DNA from: Gammaproteobacteria bacterium | GTDB taxonomy: Bacteria; Pseudomonadota; Gammaproteobacteria; Steroidobacterales; Steroidobacteraceae | Direction of reading: 5' to 3' | NCBI GenBank assembly: GCA_003134045.1 | Contig: PLAH01000192.1 | Location: forward strand, 897-56,099 | DNA length: 55,203 nt | Shown here: positions 17,955-27,791 of the stretch, piece after piece | Position numbering within the stretch: position 1 is the first letter of the stretch | How the letters are laid out: each line of letters starts with the position of its first letter | Made by a program: the position numbers and the translations under genes | Notes under the pieces: model-generated | The model's input: only the letters and a program-made list of their open reading frames with translations | Databases searched by the model: none | What the model was told of the DNA's origin: nothing

Positions 17955-19274
17955 CTAGGTGGTGTAGCGGCCGACGATATTTTCGAGATATTCCTGGTGG
18001 CCGGAACGGGGAACGGGCGCTACGTTGTCGGCGACTGCGGCGTCGGCGATGGCTGCCAGGGTCGTGCGGCCTTCGAGCATGGTTTTGGCCGGATCCTGCT
18101 TCCAGCCCGCGTAGCGCTGGTCCATGAAGGACTGCAGCTCGCCGCCCTCGAGCATGGCGGCGGCGTTCAGCAGGCCGCGCGCGAGGATGTCGACGGCGCC
18201 GATGTGCCCGTAGAACAGATCGGCCGGATCGATGCTCTGGCGCCGCACCTTGGCATCGAAGTTGTTGCCGCCGGTGGTGAAACCGCCGCCCTTCAACACG
18301 TAGTAGAGCGCGAGCGTGATTTCCCGTACGTCGTTCGGAAACTGGTCCGTGTCCCAGCCGTTCTGCGGATCGCCGCGGTTCATGTCGATGGAACCGAAGA
18401 TGCCGTAATCGACCGCCATCGCGATCTCGTGTTCGAAGCTGTGGCCCGAGAGGGTGGCGTGGTTGGCTTCGATGTTGACCTTGACCTCCTTCTCGAGGCC
18501 GTGGTGCTTCAAAAAGCCGTAGATCGTATCCACGTCGAAATCGTATTGGTGCTTGGTGGGCTCGTGCGGTTTCGGTTCGATCAGGATCAGGCCCTTGAAG
18601 CCGATCTTGTGCTTGTGCTCCACCACCATGGACAAGAATCGGCCGAGCTGATCCTTCTCCTGCTTCAGGTTGGTGTTGAGCAGGGTGTCGTAGCCCTCGC
18701 GGCCGCCCCACAGCACATAGTTCTCGCCCTCGAGGCGATGCGTGGCTTCGAGGCAGTGCCGCACCTGGGTGGCGGCGAAACGAAACACCTCGGGATCGGG
18801 GTTGGTGGCGCCGCCCGCCATATAGCGGGGGTGGCTGAACAGGTTCGCCGTGCCCCACAGCACCTTCACGCCCGTCGCGGCCATCTTGAGCTCGATCTTC
18901 TCCACCATGTGCAGGAAGTTCGACACATGCTCGCGAATGGTCTGCGCGTGCGCCATCACGTCCACGTCGTGGAAACAGAAATAGGGCAATCCCAACTTGG
19001 TGAAGAACTCGAAGGCTTCGTCGAGTTTGTGATCGGCCGCGGCCTGGTCGATGGGACCGCCGTGCCACGGGCGTTTGAACGTGCCTGCGCCGAACACGTC
19101 GAAGCCGTCCCAGTTGAACGTGTGCCAGTAGCACACGGCCATGCGCAGGTGCTGTTCCATGGTCTTTCCCGCGACCACGCGGTTCTTGTCGTAGTAACGG
19201 TAGGCCAGCGGATTCTTCGAATCCGGACCCTCATAGGCGATGGGGGCGATGTCGCTGAAGTATGAGCGGTTCAA
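17955..19274 (-). CDS. xylA: Xylose isomerase
   Basis: A 439-aa group II D-xylose isomerase with the normal family length. Motifs: [25 protein letters not shown] with the catalytic His, [13 protein letters not shown], metal ligands in [34 protein letters not shown] and [20 protein letters not shown]. The start is TTG 19274, with GGAGAG six bases upstream, and it overlaps the xylulokinase TGA (TTGA). It converts xylose to xylulose in the cytoplasm. The stop codon abuts a dispersed repeat, and the gene is convergent with GH3 across about 275 bp that hold only that repeat. Confidence 0.97.
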   Translation of the reverse strand: MNRSYFSDIAPIAYEGPDSKNPLAYRYYDKNRVVAGKTMEQHLRMAVCYWHTFNWDGFDVFGAGTFKRPWHGGPIDQAAADHKLDEAFEFFTKLGLPYFCFHDVDVMAHAQTIREHVSNFLHMVEKIELKMAATGVKVLWGTANLFSHPRYMAGGATNPDPEVFRFAATQVRHCLEATHRLEGENYVLWGGREGYDTLLNTNLKQEKDQLGRFLSMVVEHKHKIGFKGLILIEPKPHEPTKHQYDFDVDTIYGFLKHHGLEKEVKVNIEANHATLSGHSFEHEIAMAVDYGIFGSIDMNRGDPQNGWDTDQFPNDVREITLALYYVLKGGGFTTGGNNFDAKVRRQSIDPADLFYGHIGAVDILARGLLNAAAMLEGGELQSFMDQRYAGWKQDPAKTMLEGRTTLAAIADAAVADNVAPVPRSGHQEYLENIVGRYTT

Positions 19275-20731
19275 TTGAGTCTCTCCACGAATAAGTCTTT
19301 GAGGTGTCGATACAGGGCGCGGTAGCGGCCGAGTCGTTGCGCATAGAGGTCGGCGAGGCGATCGTCCGGTTCAGCCACGTACCGGATGGGCGGCGGCGTG
19401 CAGATCTCCTCGATGCTGGCGTTCTCGGCGCCCATGCGTGCCAGGCGCGCCGCGCCATACGCGGGACCGACCACGCCGCTGTCCCGATAGATCAACGGAC
19501 GGCGCAGCACCGAGCTCAAGATCTTGCCCCAATAGATCGAGCGGGCGCCGCCGCCGATCACCGCGATGGATTCGATGGGGGCGCCGCTCGCGAGCAGTGC
19601 GTCCAGCCCGTCGCGAAAGGCGAAGGCGACGCCCTCGAGCATGGCTTGCGCAATCTCGGCCGCCGCCGTTTCCTGGGTCAGTCCAAACAACACGCCTTGC
19701 GCGTTGGGATCGTTGTGCGGCGTGCGTTCGCCGGACAGATAAGGCAGGAAGATTTCGCTGTCGCTCGGGCGGTTGCGGGATTCCGCCAAGGCGAGCACGG
19801 CCTCGGCATTGGGCAGGCCGCAGAGCCGCGCGGCCCAGTCGACGCAACTGGCCGCGCTCAAGATCACGGACATCTGGTGCCAGTGCCGCGGCACGGCGTG
19901 GCAGAAGGTATGGACGCCGCCCGCCGGGTTGGGGCGATAGCCGTCGTTGGCCAAAAACAGCACGCCCGAGGTGCCGAGCGAGAGAAACGCGTCGCCGGCA
20001 CGGACTACGCCGACGCCGATCGCGCCGGCCGCGTTGTCGCCGCCGCCGGCCACCACCGGTACGCGCGACATGCCCCAGGCCTCGGCCAGTTCGGCGCGCA
20101 GCTCGCCGGTGATGGCGTTGCCTTCGAACAGCGTGGGCATGTGACGCTCATCGAGCCCGGTGGCGGCGAGCATGATGCCGGACCAGCGGCGCCGCGCAAC
20201 GTCCAGCCACAACGTGCCCGAACTGTCCGACATGTCCGATGCCGTATCGCCGGTCATGCGCAGACGCACATAGTCCTTGGGCAACAGCACCATGGCCGTC
20301 TGGGCGAAAATGTCGGGCTCGTGTGCCCGCACCCACAAGAGCTTGGGCGCGGTAAAGCCGGGCATGGCGCGATTGCCGGTGATCTGGGTCATGGCCGGCA
20401 GGGCGGCTTCGAGTTCGATGCATTGCCGGGCGCTGCGGCCGTCGTTCCACAAGATGGCGGGCCGCAATGCACGGTGCTGCTTGTCGAGCAGGGTTGCGCC
20501 GTGCATCTGGCCCGACAAGCCGATGGCGCGCACCGCCTTGCGCAGCGGCAGCCGTAAATCGCTCACGGCGCTGTTGGTCGCCGACCACCAGTCGGCAGGA
20601 GACTGTTCCGACCACAGGGCTTGCGGCCGGGAGATGGCGAGCGGCGCGCTCGCTTGGTCGATCACGGCTCCCGTTTCGTCGATCACTGCGGCTTTTACAG
20701 CGGATGTGCCAATATCGATCCCCATGTACAT
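19271..20731 (-). CDS. xylB: Xylulokinase
   Basis: A 486-aa FGGY-family sugar kinase. The N-terminal phosphate loop [16 protein letters not shown] is followed by [11 protein letters not shown], the substrate-binding [23 protein letters not shown], the FGGY-type signature region [16 protein letters not shown] and [10 protein letters not shown], and the C-terminal [20 protein letters not shown] 20731 is chosen; ATG 20725 is equally possible. Translationally coupled to xylA, it phosphorylates xylulose to feed the pentose phosphate pathway. It is transcribed divergently from the sugar transporter with operator O5 between them. Confidence 0.96.
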   Translation of the reverse strand: MYMGIDIGTSAVKAAVIDETGAVIDQASAPLAISRPQALWSEQSPADWWSATNSAVSDLRLPLRKAVRAIGLSGQMHGATLLDKQHRALRPAILWNDGRSARQCIELEAALPAMTQITGNRAMPGFTAPKLLWVRAHEPDIFAQTAMVLLPKDYVRLRMTGDTASDMSDSSGTLWLDVARRRWSGIMLAATGLDERHMPTLFEGNAITGELRAELAEAWGMSRVPVVAGGGDNAAGAIGVGVVRAGDAFLSLGTSGVLFLANDGYRPNPAGGVHTFCHAVPRHWHQMSVILSAASCVDWAARLCGLPNAEAVLALAESRNRPSDSEIFLPYLSGERTPHNDPNAQGVLFGLTQETAAAEIAQAMLEGVAFAFRDGLDALLASGAPIESIAVIGGGARSIYWGKILSSVLRRPLIYRDSGVVGPAYGAARLARMGAENASIEEICTPPPIRYVAEPDDRLADLYAQRLGRYRALYRHLKDLFVERLN

Positions 20732-20830
20732 GGAGCTTACCGTCCGAGCCGTTGGAACGGTGTATCGACCGCGCAATAATGAGTCAAATTGCCCATCCCA
20801 ACTCCAAAAAATACTTCTGTTTCGAGCTTA

Positions 20831-20844
20831 CGGTAGCGCTATCA
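20831..20844. promoter_or_regulatory. LacI-type operator O5 (xylB-xylA / transporter)
   Basis: CGGTAGCGCTATCA lies about 100 bp upstream of xylB and 85 bp upstream of the divergent sugar transporter. Confidence 0.82.
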
Positions 20845-20928
20845 TTCTAAGCTTGATTCAGTTGGCTGTGCCACCAATAAAAATATTTTAATGTCCGTCG
20901 CGCCGCGCGCACGGAGGGGAGAAAGACA

Positions 20929-22335
20929 TTGAGCGAGAATCAAGACGCCGCCATCAACCTGCCGTTGGTGTCCGCCATCGTCGGTGTCGCGACCATCGGC
21001 GGATTCATGTTCGGTTACGACAGCGGCGTCATCAACGGCACGCAGGAGGGCTTGCGCAGCACCTTCGCATTGAGCGAAGTGTGGCTCGGCATCACCGTGA
21101 GCGCGCTGCTGCCGGGGTGTGCGCTGGGCGCGTTCCTCGCGGGCCGCTCGGCCGATCGCTGGGGCCGGCGCCGCGTCATGGTGGCCTCCGCGGTTTTATT
21201 TATCTCGAGCGCGCTCGCCGCCGGCGCGGCCACCTCGTCCCTGATGATGATCGCAGCGCGATTCGCGGCCGGTGCGGGCGTCGGCGCGGCGAGCGTGCTG
21301 TCGCCGGCCTACATCAGCGAAGTCACTCCCGCGAGCATGCGGGGGCGCCTCGCGAGCATGCAGCAGGTGATGATCATCGCGGGCCTCACAGGCGCCTTCC
21401 TCGCCAACTACTTCCTCGCGGACATCGCCGGCAAATCCACCGATCCGCTGTGGCTGGGCTATGCCGCCTGGCGCTGGATGTTCTGGATGCAGATCATTCC
21501 GGCGAGCGTGTTTTTCCTGACGTTGCTGTTCATTCCGGAAAGTCCGCGCTACCTGGTGGCGCGCGGGCGTCAGGCGGACGCGATCGCGGTGCTGACGCGG
21601 CTGTTCGGCGCGGCCGCCGCCGCTTCGAAGGCGGTCCAGATCCGCGGCTCCATTGCGGCGGACCATTCGCCACGGCTGTCCGATCTGATCGACAAATCGA
21701 CGGGCAAGCTGCGCGCCATCGTCTGGGTGGGCGTGGGACTGGCGGTCTTCCAGCAGCTGGTGGGCATCAACGTGGTGTTCTACTACGGCGCGGTGCTGTG
21801 GCAGGCGGTGGGTTTCAGCGAGGCCGATTCGCTCAAGATCAACATCCTGAGCGGCGCGCTGTCGATCGCCGCCTGCCTGGTGGCCATCTTTCTCATCGAT
21901 CGGATCGGGCGCAAGCCGCTGCTCTTGATCGGCTCGATCGGCATGGCCGCGACGCTCGGTATTTTGACCGTCGCATTCGCCACCGGCGCGGTGATCGACA
22001 ATACACTGCATCTCGCACCCAAGATCGGCTTGCTGGCCCTCATCAGCGCGAACCTCTATGTCATCTTCTTCAACGTGAGCTGGGGCCCGGTGATGTGGGT
22101 GATGCTGGGCGAAATGTTTCCGAACCAGATCCGCGGCTCGGGACTGGCGGTCAGCGGTGCGGCGCAGTGGAGCACCAATTTCCTCATCAGCGTGAGCTTC
22201 CCGGTACTGGCCAAGTTCATCGGTCTGCCGATCACCTATGGTTTTTATACCGCGTGCGCATTCATTTCGATTTTCTTCGTCATGAAAATGGTGCATGAGA
22301 CGCGCGGCCGGGAGCTGGAAGACATGGTCGGCTAG
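20929..22335 (+). CDS. MFS sugar/H+ symporter, xylose type
   Basis: A 468-aa, twelve-helix sugar porter of the major facilitator superfamily. Signature motifs: FGYDSGVINGTQEG in helix 1, DRWGRRR in loop 2-3, PESPRYLVARGR after helix 6, QQLVGINVVFYYG in helix 7, DRIGRKPLLLIG in loop 8-9, WGPVMWVMLGEMFPNQIRG in helix 10 and a terminal HETRGRELEDM. The start is TTG 20929 behind a purine-rich GGAGGGGAGAAAG. It is probably the D-xylose importer, given the divergent xylBA and shared operator, but glucose or galactose cannot be excluded. Confidence 0.93.
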   Translation: MSENQDAAINLPLVSAIVGVATIGGFMFGYDSGVINGTQEGLRSTFALSEVWLGITVSALLPGCALGAFLAGRSADRWGRRRVMVASAVLFISSALAAGAATSSLMMIAARFAAGAGVGAASVLSPAYISEVTPASMRGRLASMQQVMIIAGLTGAFLANYFLADIAGKSTDPLWLGYAAWRWMFWMQIIPASVFFLTLLFIPESPRYLVARGRQADAIAVLTRLFGAAAAASKAVQIRGSIAADHSPRLSDLIDKSTGKLRAIVWVGVGLAVFQQLVGINVVFYYGAVLWQAVGFSEADSLKINILSGALSIAACLVAIFLIDRIGRKPLLLIGSIGMAATLGILTVAFATGAVIDNTLHLAPKIGLLALISANLYVIFFNVSWGPVMWVMLGEMFPNQIRGSGLAVSGAAQWSTNFLISVSFPVLAKFIGLPITYGFYTACAFISIFFVMKMVHETRGRELEDMVG

Positions 22336-22365
22336 CCCGGCCGGCCGTGCGCTCGGTCACGAAAT

Positions 22366-22379
22366 GTATAGCGCTACCA
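22366..22379. promoter_or_regulatory. LacI-type operator O6 (TonB receptor, distal)
   Basis: GTATAGCGCTACCA, one of a pair before the TonB-dependent receptor gene; its centre is 48 bp from that of O7. Confidence 0.7.
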
Positions 22380-22413
22380 AAAATGTTTGCCAAAGATGAA
22401 ATTGTATGTACTA

Positions 22414-22427
22414 TGGTAGCGCAACCA
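22414..22427. promoter_or_regulatory. LacI-type operator O7 (TonB receptor, proximal)
   Basis: TGGTAGCGCAACCA, inside a longer inverted repeat CTATGG...CCATAG (22411-22430), 60 bp before the receptor ATG. Confidence 0.75.
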
Positions 22428-22487
22428 TAGAGTGAAGACGGCAACGAAGCCGCCGCTGATAACTAGAATCGAAGCTTGGGAGTGCTC

Positions 22488-25439
22488 ATGAACAACATCG
22501 TACCGAACGGTTACCTGCGTCGCGTAGTCCATGCCATTTGCCTGGGCGGCGCATCCACCCTCACCTTGAGTGCCGTGCCGGCGCAAAGCCAGGCGGCGGA
22601 GGCGGCGGAACCCGCAGCCAGCGATGACCTCAATGAAATCACGGTAACCGGCATTCGTGCGTCGTTGCAGCAAAGTCTGGACATCAAGCGCGATTCCCCG
22701 GGTATCGTCGATGCGATTTCGGCCGAGGACATCGGCAAGTTTCCCGATTCGAATCTCGCCACCGCCATGGAGAGAATCCCCGGCATCTCGGTGAGCCGCG
22801 GCGCCAGCGCCTTGGGCGGCGTCCCGACCTCCACCGGCAACGCCACCGAGATCACGGTGCGCGGCTTCGGTCCGAGCTTCAACGAGACCCTGTACGACGG
22901 CCGCGTGGTTCCCACGGCGCTCGGCAACAGCACCCGCGGCTTCGATTTCAGCGCAGTGGGCTCCGATTTCATCAACCAGGTCGACGTGATGAAGACCCCC
23001 GACGCGACGCTGTCGAGCGGCGCGATCGGCGCGACCATCAACATCAAGTTCGCCAAGCCCTTCGATCATCCGGGGCTGCAGCTGGCGGGCTCGGTGTCGA
23101 CGGATTACGCCACGGGCGAGGACAAGGCCGAGCCCAACGGCAGCTTGCTGTTCAGCGACACCTTCGCGGACGATCGGTTCGGCATCCTGGTGGACGCGGC
23201 CTACTCCGAACGCAAGGTGCAGGCCAACCACGTCAACATCCAGGGCTGGGAAGGCAACGCAATCGCTCCCTGCCAACTGGCGGGAGCCGCACCCTGTCCT
23301 CCGGCCGGCCCGCAATCTCCGGGTGTCGGTGTCAACCCGGCGGCGGCGGCCACGATCAAAGACTGGTTCATTCAGGATTACGGCATCTACCAGGAACATA
23401 CGGACGATCAGCGCATCGGCGGGCGCCTGGTGCTGCAGGCGCGTCCCGTCGACGGCGTGGTCCTGACGGTGAACGACAACTTCTCGCGGGACACCTTGAA
23501 GCAGGATCAATACGGCTACAGCGTCTGGTTCAACAATGGCAGCCTGCGCAACGTGACGCAGGCCGGCGACGGCACGCTCACGAGCTTCACCCAGGCGAAT
23601 ACGCCCACCGATTTCCAGGGTGAAATCAACGGTTCGGTGATCGAGAACAACGAAGTGGGCTTCAACGTGAAGTGGGACGCCAGCCCCAACATGCAGTACG
23701 AATTCGATGCCGACACGGCGGTGTCGAAGCTCAATCCCTCCGGTCAGCTCAGCAATTTCGACTCGGACGTGGGCTACGGTCCGTCCACCCCCGCCGGCAC
23801 GAACGGCACCAATGTGGGCATCGCCGGCGTGGGCTCGGGCAGCCTGCCGTATCCGACCGGGCTCGGGCCGAACGGCAACGCGGCGCTGTTCATCAACAAC
23901 GGCCTCATCGGTTCGCACGTATTTCCGATCACCAGCCAGCAGAACAAGGACGAGATCAATCAGTTCAAGCTCGAGGGCCGGTGGATGGACGATCAGCTGA
24001 AGTTCAAGTACGGCGTGCAGTTCGTGCACGACGTGGAGAACCTGAGCGAGACCGATACCTTTACGAACAACGATTGGCAGGCGTACGCCGGCTATGGCCC
24101 CGCATCCAACAATGCGGGCGGTGTGGCATTGCCGCAGAACCTGTTCACCAACTCGTTCAGCACCTCGAACTTCATCCACGGATTCACCAATATCGGCAAC
24201 CTGCCGCCGAACGTCCTGGTGTTCAATCCCAATCAGGTGCTCGCCTACTTGCAGAGCCTCGGCAATCCGCAGACCACGAACATTCCCGGCGCCAACAAGA
24301 CCTGCTGCACGCCCGCGTTCACCGGCGTCTACACGCTGGTTCCCAACGTCGGCGATTATCAGAACGTCAGCGAGAATACGGTGTCGCCGTACTTCAATTT
24401 GTCGACGAAGGCGCAAATCGCCAATATGCCGCTGAATATCAACTTAGGCGCGCGCTACGAGATCACGCATGTGGACTCCGGCGGTCTCGCCCAGCTGCCC
24501 ACGTCGCTGACCGTGCAATCATCCGACCACACCGCGTTCCTGGTGACCTATACCGGGACCACGGGAGTCAGCACGCGCAGCGAATACCGCTACCTGCTGC
24601 CGAACGTGGACTTGGGCCTGGGGCTCACGGATAGCGTCAAGCTGCGTTTCGATCTGTCGCGCACGCTGACCCGCGCGCCGCTCAGCGACCTCACGCCGGA
24701 CCTCTCGGTGGCGCAGGGGCAGCGCGTCGGCTCGCTGGTGGCGACCGGCGGCAATCCCACGCTGTCGCCGTATCTGTCGGATAACGTCGACTTCGGCGCG
24801 GAGTGGTACTACGCCAGCAATTCCTACCTCTCGGCCGGCGTGTTCGTGAAGGACGTGACCAACTTCATCGTCAATGGCACGACGCAGCAGACCATCAACA
24901 ACGTGCTCGACCCGACGACGGGGCAGGTGGCACGCTTCAGCGTGACCACACACGTCAACGGCCCGTCAGCCGAGGTTCGCGGCGTCGAGTTGGCGCTGCA
25001 GCACGTGTTCGGCGACACCGGCTTCGGCTTCCAGATCAACGGCACCTACGTCAACACGGACAAGCCGTACAACGCCAACGACACCAGCGTCTCCGGTTTT
25101 GCTGTGACGGGCCTCGCGAACTCCGCGAACTTCGTGCCGTTCTACGACAAGTATGGATTCCAGGCCCGGGTCGCCATCAACTGGCGCGGCAACTACCTGG
25201 ATCACTTCGGCCAGCAGCAGAACAACTCGCAGTACGGCACCGAGCCGACTTTCGTCAACGCCGCGACGTATGTGGACTTCAGTACCAGCTACGACATCAA
25301 CCGGCACCTGAACGTCTACTTCGAGGCCCTGAACCTGACGGATGAGACCTATAGCACGCACGGCCGCTTCAGCGAGCAGATCCTCGATGTGGTCGACACG
25401 GGCCGCGCGTTCACTGTCGGGGTTCATATGAAACTGTAG
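22488..25439 (+). CDS. TonB-dependent receptor for plant oligosaccharides
   Basis: A 983-aa outer-membrane receptor. ATG 22488 has GGGAG six bases upstream. A signal peptide ends near AQSQAAEA, followed by a TonB box-like segment (NEITVTGIR), then the plug domain (DAISAEDIGKFPDSN, NLATAMERIPGISVSRG, GFGPSFNETLYDGR) and a 22-strand barrel ending in the aromatic GRAFTVGVHMKL. It belongs to the long receptors common in Caulobacter and Xanthomonadales that import sugars without a SusD partner. It has two operators upstream and an intrinsic terminator downstream. Position between the xylose transporter and GH9 suggests uptake of xylo-oligosaccharides or related glucans. Confidence 0.93.
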   Translation: MNNIVPNGYLRRVVHAICLGGASTLTLSAVPAQSQAAEAAEPAASDDLNEITVTGIRASLQQSLDIKRDSPGIVDAISAEDIGKFPDSNLATAMERIPGISVSRGASALGGVPTSTGNATEITVRGFGPSFNETLYDGRVVPTALGNSTRGFDFSAVGSDFINQVDVMKTPDATLSSGAIGATINIKFAKPFDHPGLQLAGSVSTDYATGEDKAEPNGSLLFSDTFADDRFGILVDAAYSERKVQANHVNIQGWEGNAIAPCQLAGAAPCPPAGPQSPGVGVNPAAAATIKDWFIQDYGIYQEHTDDQRIGGRLVLQARPVDGVVLTVNDNFSRDTLKQDQYGYSVWFNNGSLRNVTQAGDGTLTSFTQANTPTDFQGEINGSVIENNEVGFNVKWDASPNMQYEFDADTAVSKLNPSGQLSNFDSDVGYGPSTPAGTNGTNVGIAGVGSGSLPYPTGLGPNGNAALFINNGLIGSHVFPITSQQNKDEINQFKLEGRWMDDQLKFKYGVQFVHDVENLSETDTFTNNDWQAYAGYGPASNNAGGVALPQNLFTNSFSTSNFIHGFTNIGNLPPNVLVFNPNQVLAYLQSLGNPQTTNIPGANKTCCTPAFTGVYTLVPNVGDYQNVSENTVSPYFNLSTKAQIANMPLNINLGARYEITHVDSGGLAQLPTSLTVQSSDHTAFLVTYTGTTGVSTRSEYRYLLPNVDLGLGLTDSVKLRFDLSRTLTRAPLSDLTPDLSVAQGQRVGSLVATGGNPTLSPYLSDNVDFGAEWYYASNSYLSAGVFVKDVTNFIVNGTTQQTINNVLDPTTGQVARFSVTTHVNGPSAEVRGVELALQHVFGDTGFGFQINGTYVNTDKPYNANDTSVSGFAVTGLANSANFVPFYDKYGFQARVAINWRGNYLDHFGQQQNNSQYGTEPTFVNAATYVDFSTSYDINRHLNVYFEALNLTDETYSTHGRFSEQILDVVDTGRAFTVGVHMKL

Positions 25440-25457
25440 TCGGTGACGTTGACCGCC

Positions 25458-25497
25458 GGGCCGCCTGACACTCCCCCTGGGCGGCCCTATCTTTTTT
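25458..25497 (+). terminator. Rho-independent terminator after the TonB receptor
   Basis: GGGCCGCC (25458-25465) pairs with GGCGGCCC (25480-25487), followed by six Ts (25492-25497). It separates the receptor from the halogenase gene 27 bp further on. Confidence 0.8.
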
Positions 25498-25523
25498 CGT
25501 GACCGTGCGATACTTGCGCTCCA

Positions 25524-27068
25524 ATGACTCAACGCATCCAATCAATCGTCATCGTCGGGGGCGGCACAGCGGGATGGCTGACGGCAGGCCTCATCGCCGC
25601 CCGGCATCAGGGACGCATGCAGGCCGGCTTCTCGGTCACGCTGGTGGAGTCGCCCACCGTTCCCATCATCGGCGTGGGTGAGGGGACCTGGCCCACGCTC
25701 AGATCCAGTCTGCAAAAAATGGGCGTCTCCGAGACCGAGTTCTTTCGCGAGTGCAATGCGTCGTTCAAGCAGGGTGCCCGGTTCGCCGGGTGGACCACGG
25801 GCGCCGCGGACGATGGGTACTATCATCCCTTGATGCTGCCGCAGGGGTTCACCCAGGTGAACCTGGCGCCGCACTGGCTTGGCAACGGGTCGGGACGGAC
25901 ATTCTGCGAAACCGTCTGTCCGCAGGGCCAGCTGTGCGATGACGGCCTCGCGCCGAAAATGATCACGACGCCTGAATACGAGGCGGTGGCCAACTACGCC
26001 TACCATCTCGATGCGGGGAAGTTCGCGGGCTTCCTGCAAAGGCATTGCACCGCGAAGTTGGGTGTGCGGCATGTGCTGGCCGACGTGACGAACGTCAACC
26101 AGGCGCAGGATGGCGACATCCGCAGCATCGAGACGCGGCAGTCCGGCGAGATCGCCGGCGATCTGTTCGTCGACTGCACCGGTTTCGCGGCGCTCTTGTT
26201 GGGCAAGACGCGCGGTGTGGGTTTCAGGGATTGCAGCGACGTGCTGTTTTGCGATGCCGCGCTGGCGCTGCAGGTGCCGTACGAGACACCGGACGCGCCC
26301 ATGGCATCGCACACCATTTCCACCGCCCAAGCGGCGGGATGGATCTGGGACATCGGCCTGCCGACGCGGCGCGGCACGGGCTATGTATATTCCACGCGGC
26401 ACTGCAGCGACGATCAGGCGCACCAGACCTTGATGCGTTACGTAGGACCCCAGCATGCGCATCTCACGCCGCGCAGGATCGCGATCCGGGCGGGGCATCG
26501 CGAGACGTTCTGGAAGCACAATTGCGTGGCCGTGGGACTTGCGGCCGGATTCCTCGAGCCGCTGGAGTCCTCCGCCATCGTGCTCATCGAGTTGTCGGCA
26601 AAGCTGATCGCCGAACAGCTGCCGGCCAACCGGGAGGTGATGGATATCGTGGCGGCGCGCTTCAACGACGTGGGGCACTACCGGTGGGGCCGCATCATCG
26701 ACTTTCTCAAGCTGCACTACGTGTTGACCCAGCGCACCGACAGCGTCTTCTGGCGGGACAACGTCGACCCGGCCACCATCCCCGAGCGGCTGAAGAATCT
26801 GCTGCTGCTGTGGAAGTATCAGTCGCCGTGGTTCTTCGACGAGTTCGACCGGCTCGAGGAGGTGTTCCCCGCCGCGAGCTATCAATATGTGCTGTACGGC
26901 ATGGGCTTTCGCACGGAGGTCGCGCGCGAGGACAATGCCGCCACCGAATCGCTGGCGGCGCGGCTGGTGCGGGAGAACGTCGCGGTGACCCGCCGGATGC
27001 GAGCGGAGCTGCCGAAGAACCGCGATCTCATGCGCAAGATCTTCGAGTACGGCTTGCAGACCCTGTGA
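25524..27068 (+). CDS. Flavin-dependent (tryptophan-type) halogenase
   Basis: A 514-aa protein of the FAD-dependent tryptophan halogenase family. The Rossmann motif VGGGTAGW lies at 11-18, and Lys82 in ECNASFKQG matches the catalytic Lys of PrnA/RebH. The halogenase motif region is GWIWDIGLPTRRGTG, and Glu in FLEPLESSA matches the second conserved active-site residue, so the enzyme looks complete. No signal peptide is present and a separate flavin reductase would be needed; none is in the window. Genes of this type often follow TonB receptors in Caulobacter and Xanthomonas together with SapC and cupin proteins, and some such homologues halogenate free indole rather than tryptophan (recalled). 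The true substrate is unknown. Confidence 0.9.
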   Translation: MTQRIQSIVIVGGGTAGWLTAGLIAARHQGRMQAGFSVTLVESPTVPIIGVGEGTWPTLRSSLQKMGVSETEFFRECNASFKQGARFAGWTTGAADDGYYHPLMLPQGFTQVNLAPHWLGNGSGRTFCETVCPQGQLCDDGLAPKMITTPEYEAVANYAYHLDAGKFAGFLQRHCTAKLGVRHVLADVTNVNQAQDGDIRSIETRQSGEIAGDLFVDCTGFAALLLGKTRGVGFRDCSDVLFCDAALALQVPYETPDAPMASHTISTAQAAGWIWDIGLPTRRGTGYVYSTRHCSDDQAHQTLMRYVGPQHAHLTPRRIAIRAGHRETFWKHNCVAVGLAAGFLEPLESSAIVLIELSAKLIAEQLPANREVMDIVAARFNDVGHYRWGRIIDFLKLHYVLTQRTDSVFWRDNVDPATIPERLKNLLLLWKYQSPWFFDEFDRLEEVFPAASYQYVLYGMGFRTEVAREDNAATESLAARLVRENVAVTRRMRAELPKNRDLMRKIFEYGLQTL

Positions 27069-27080
27069 CGCGGAGCCGCC

Positions 27081-27791
27081 GTGACCCATATCGTCGTTCT
27101 CAACAGCCGGTCGCACGCAACGCTGCGCGTGCATGCGGCCGCCTCGGCGCAGTACGGCGACAATCAGCGCTTCGTGCCGGTGGTCGTCTCCGAATTCGCG
27201 CCGCTGGCCCTGCACTATCCCATTCTGTTGTCGAAGGATGCGGAGACGGGTGAATTCTATTGCGGCGCGATGCTCGGCTTCGACGACGCCGAAAATCTGT
27301 TTCTGCAGGAGCACAAGACGCTGGACGCGTACCGGCCGTTGAATCTGCAGCGCGGCCCGTTCTATACCTCTGGCAGCGATCTGGCCATCGATCTCGATCA
27401 CCCGCGGGTAGCGCCGTCCGGCGAGCAGGCGCTGTTCGAGGAGAGCGGCGAACCGACGCCGTACCTGCAGAGCATCAGCGCCTTGATGCGTACGCTCACG
27501 CCGGGCGCGGAGCAGACCAAGGTGTTCATCGCGGCGCTGCTGGCGCTGAAGCTGGTCGAGTCCGTGAGCATCGATGCGCAGTTCGACGACGGCAGCCGAC
27601 GCGATGTGACCGGGTTGTACACCATCGATCGAGACGTGCTGCGGGATCTCCCCGACGAGGCGGTGGTCGTGCTGTTTCGACTCGGCTATCTGCAGTTGAT
27701 CCATCACCTGCTGGCCTCTTTGAATCACGTGTCGGCCCTGGCGCAGAAGAAGAACCGCCAGTTCCTGCCGGGAGCCAGCCGCGCACCATGA
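27081..27791 (+). CDS. SapC family protein
   Basis: A 236-aa protein resembling SapC, first described beside an S-layer gene in Campylobacter. It starts at GTG 27081 with GGAG six bases upstream, 12 bp after the halogenase stop. Features are FVPVVVSEFAPLALHYPILLSKD near the N-terminus (read as FVPVVVSEFAPL and HYPILLSKD), GAMLGFDDAENLFL and a C-terminal helical region. No signal peptide or membrane segment is seen. Biochemical function is unknown; constant pairing with TonB receptors, halogenase-like and cupin-like genes suggests a shared task. Its TGA overlaps the ATG of the next gene (ATGA). Confidence 0.87.
   Translation: MTHIVVLNSRSHATLRVHAAASAQYGDNQRFVPVVVSEFAPLALHYPILLSKDAETGEFYCGAMLGFDDAENLFLQEHKTLDAYRPLNLQRGPFYTSGSDLAIDLDHPRVAPSGEQALFEESGEPTPYLQSISALMRTLTPGAEQTKVFIAALLALKLVESVSIDAQFDDGSRRDVTGLYTIDRDVLRDLPDEAVVVLFRLGYLQLIHHLLASLNHVSALAQKKNRQFLPGASRAP

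Noticed and set aside
22374-24416. Minus-strand open frame of about 680 codons opposite the TonB receptor
   Set aside because: Antisense to a well-supported receptor; no domain, signal or ribosome site.
25542-27728. Minus-strand open frame of about 728 codons opposite halogenase and SapC
   Set aside because: Shadow of two real coding sequences; no recognisable protein features.
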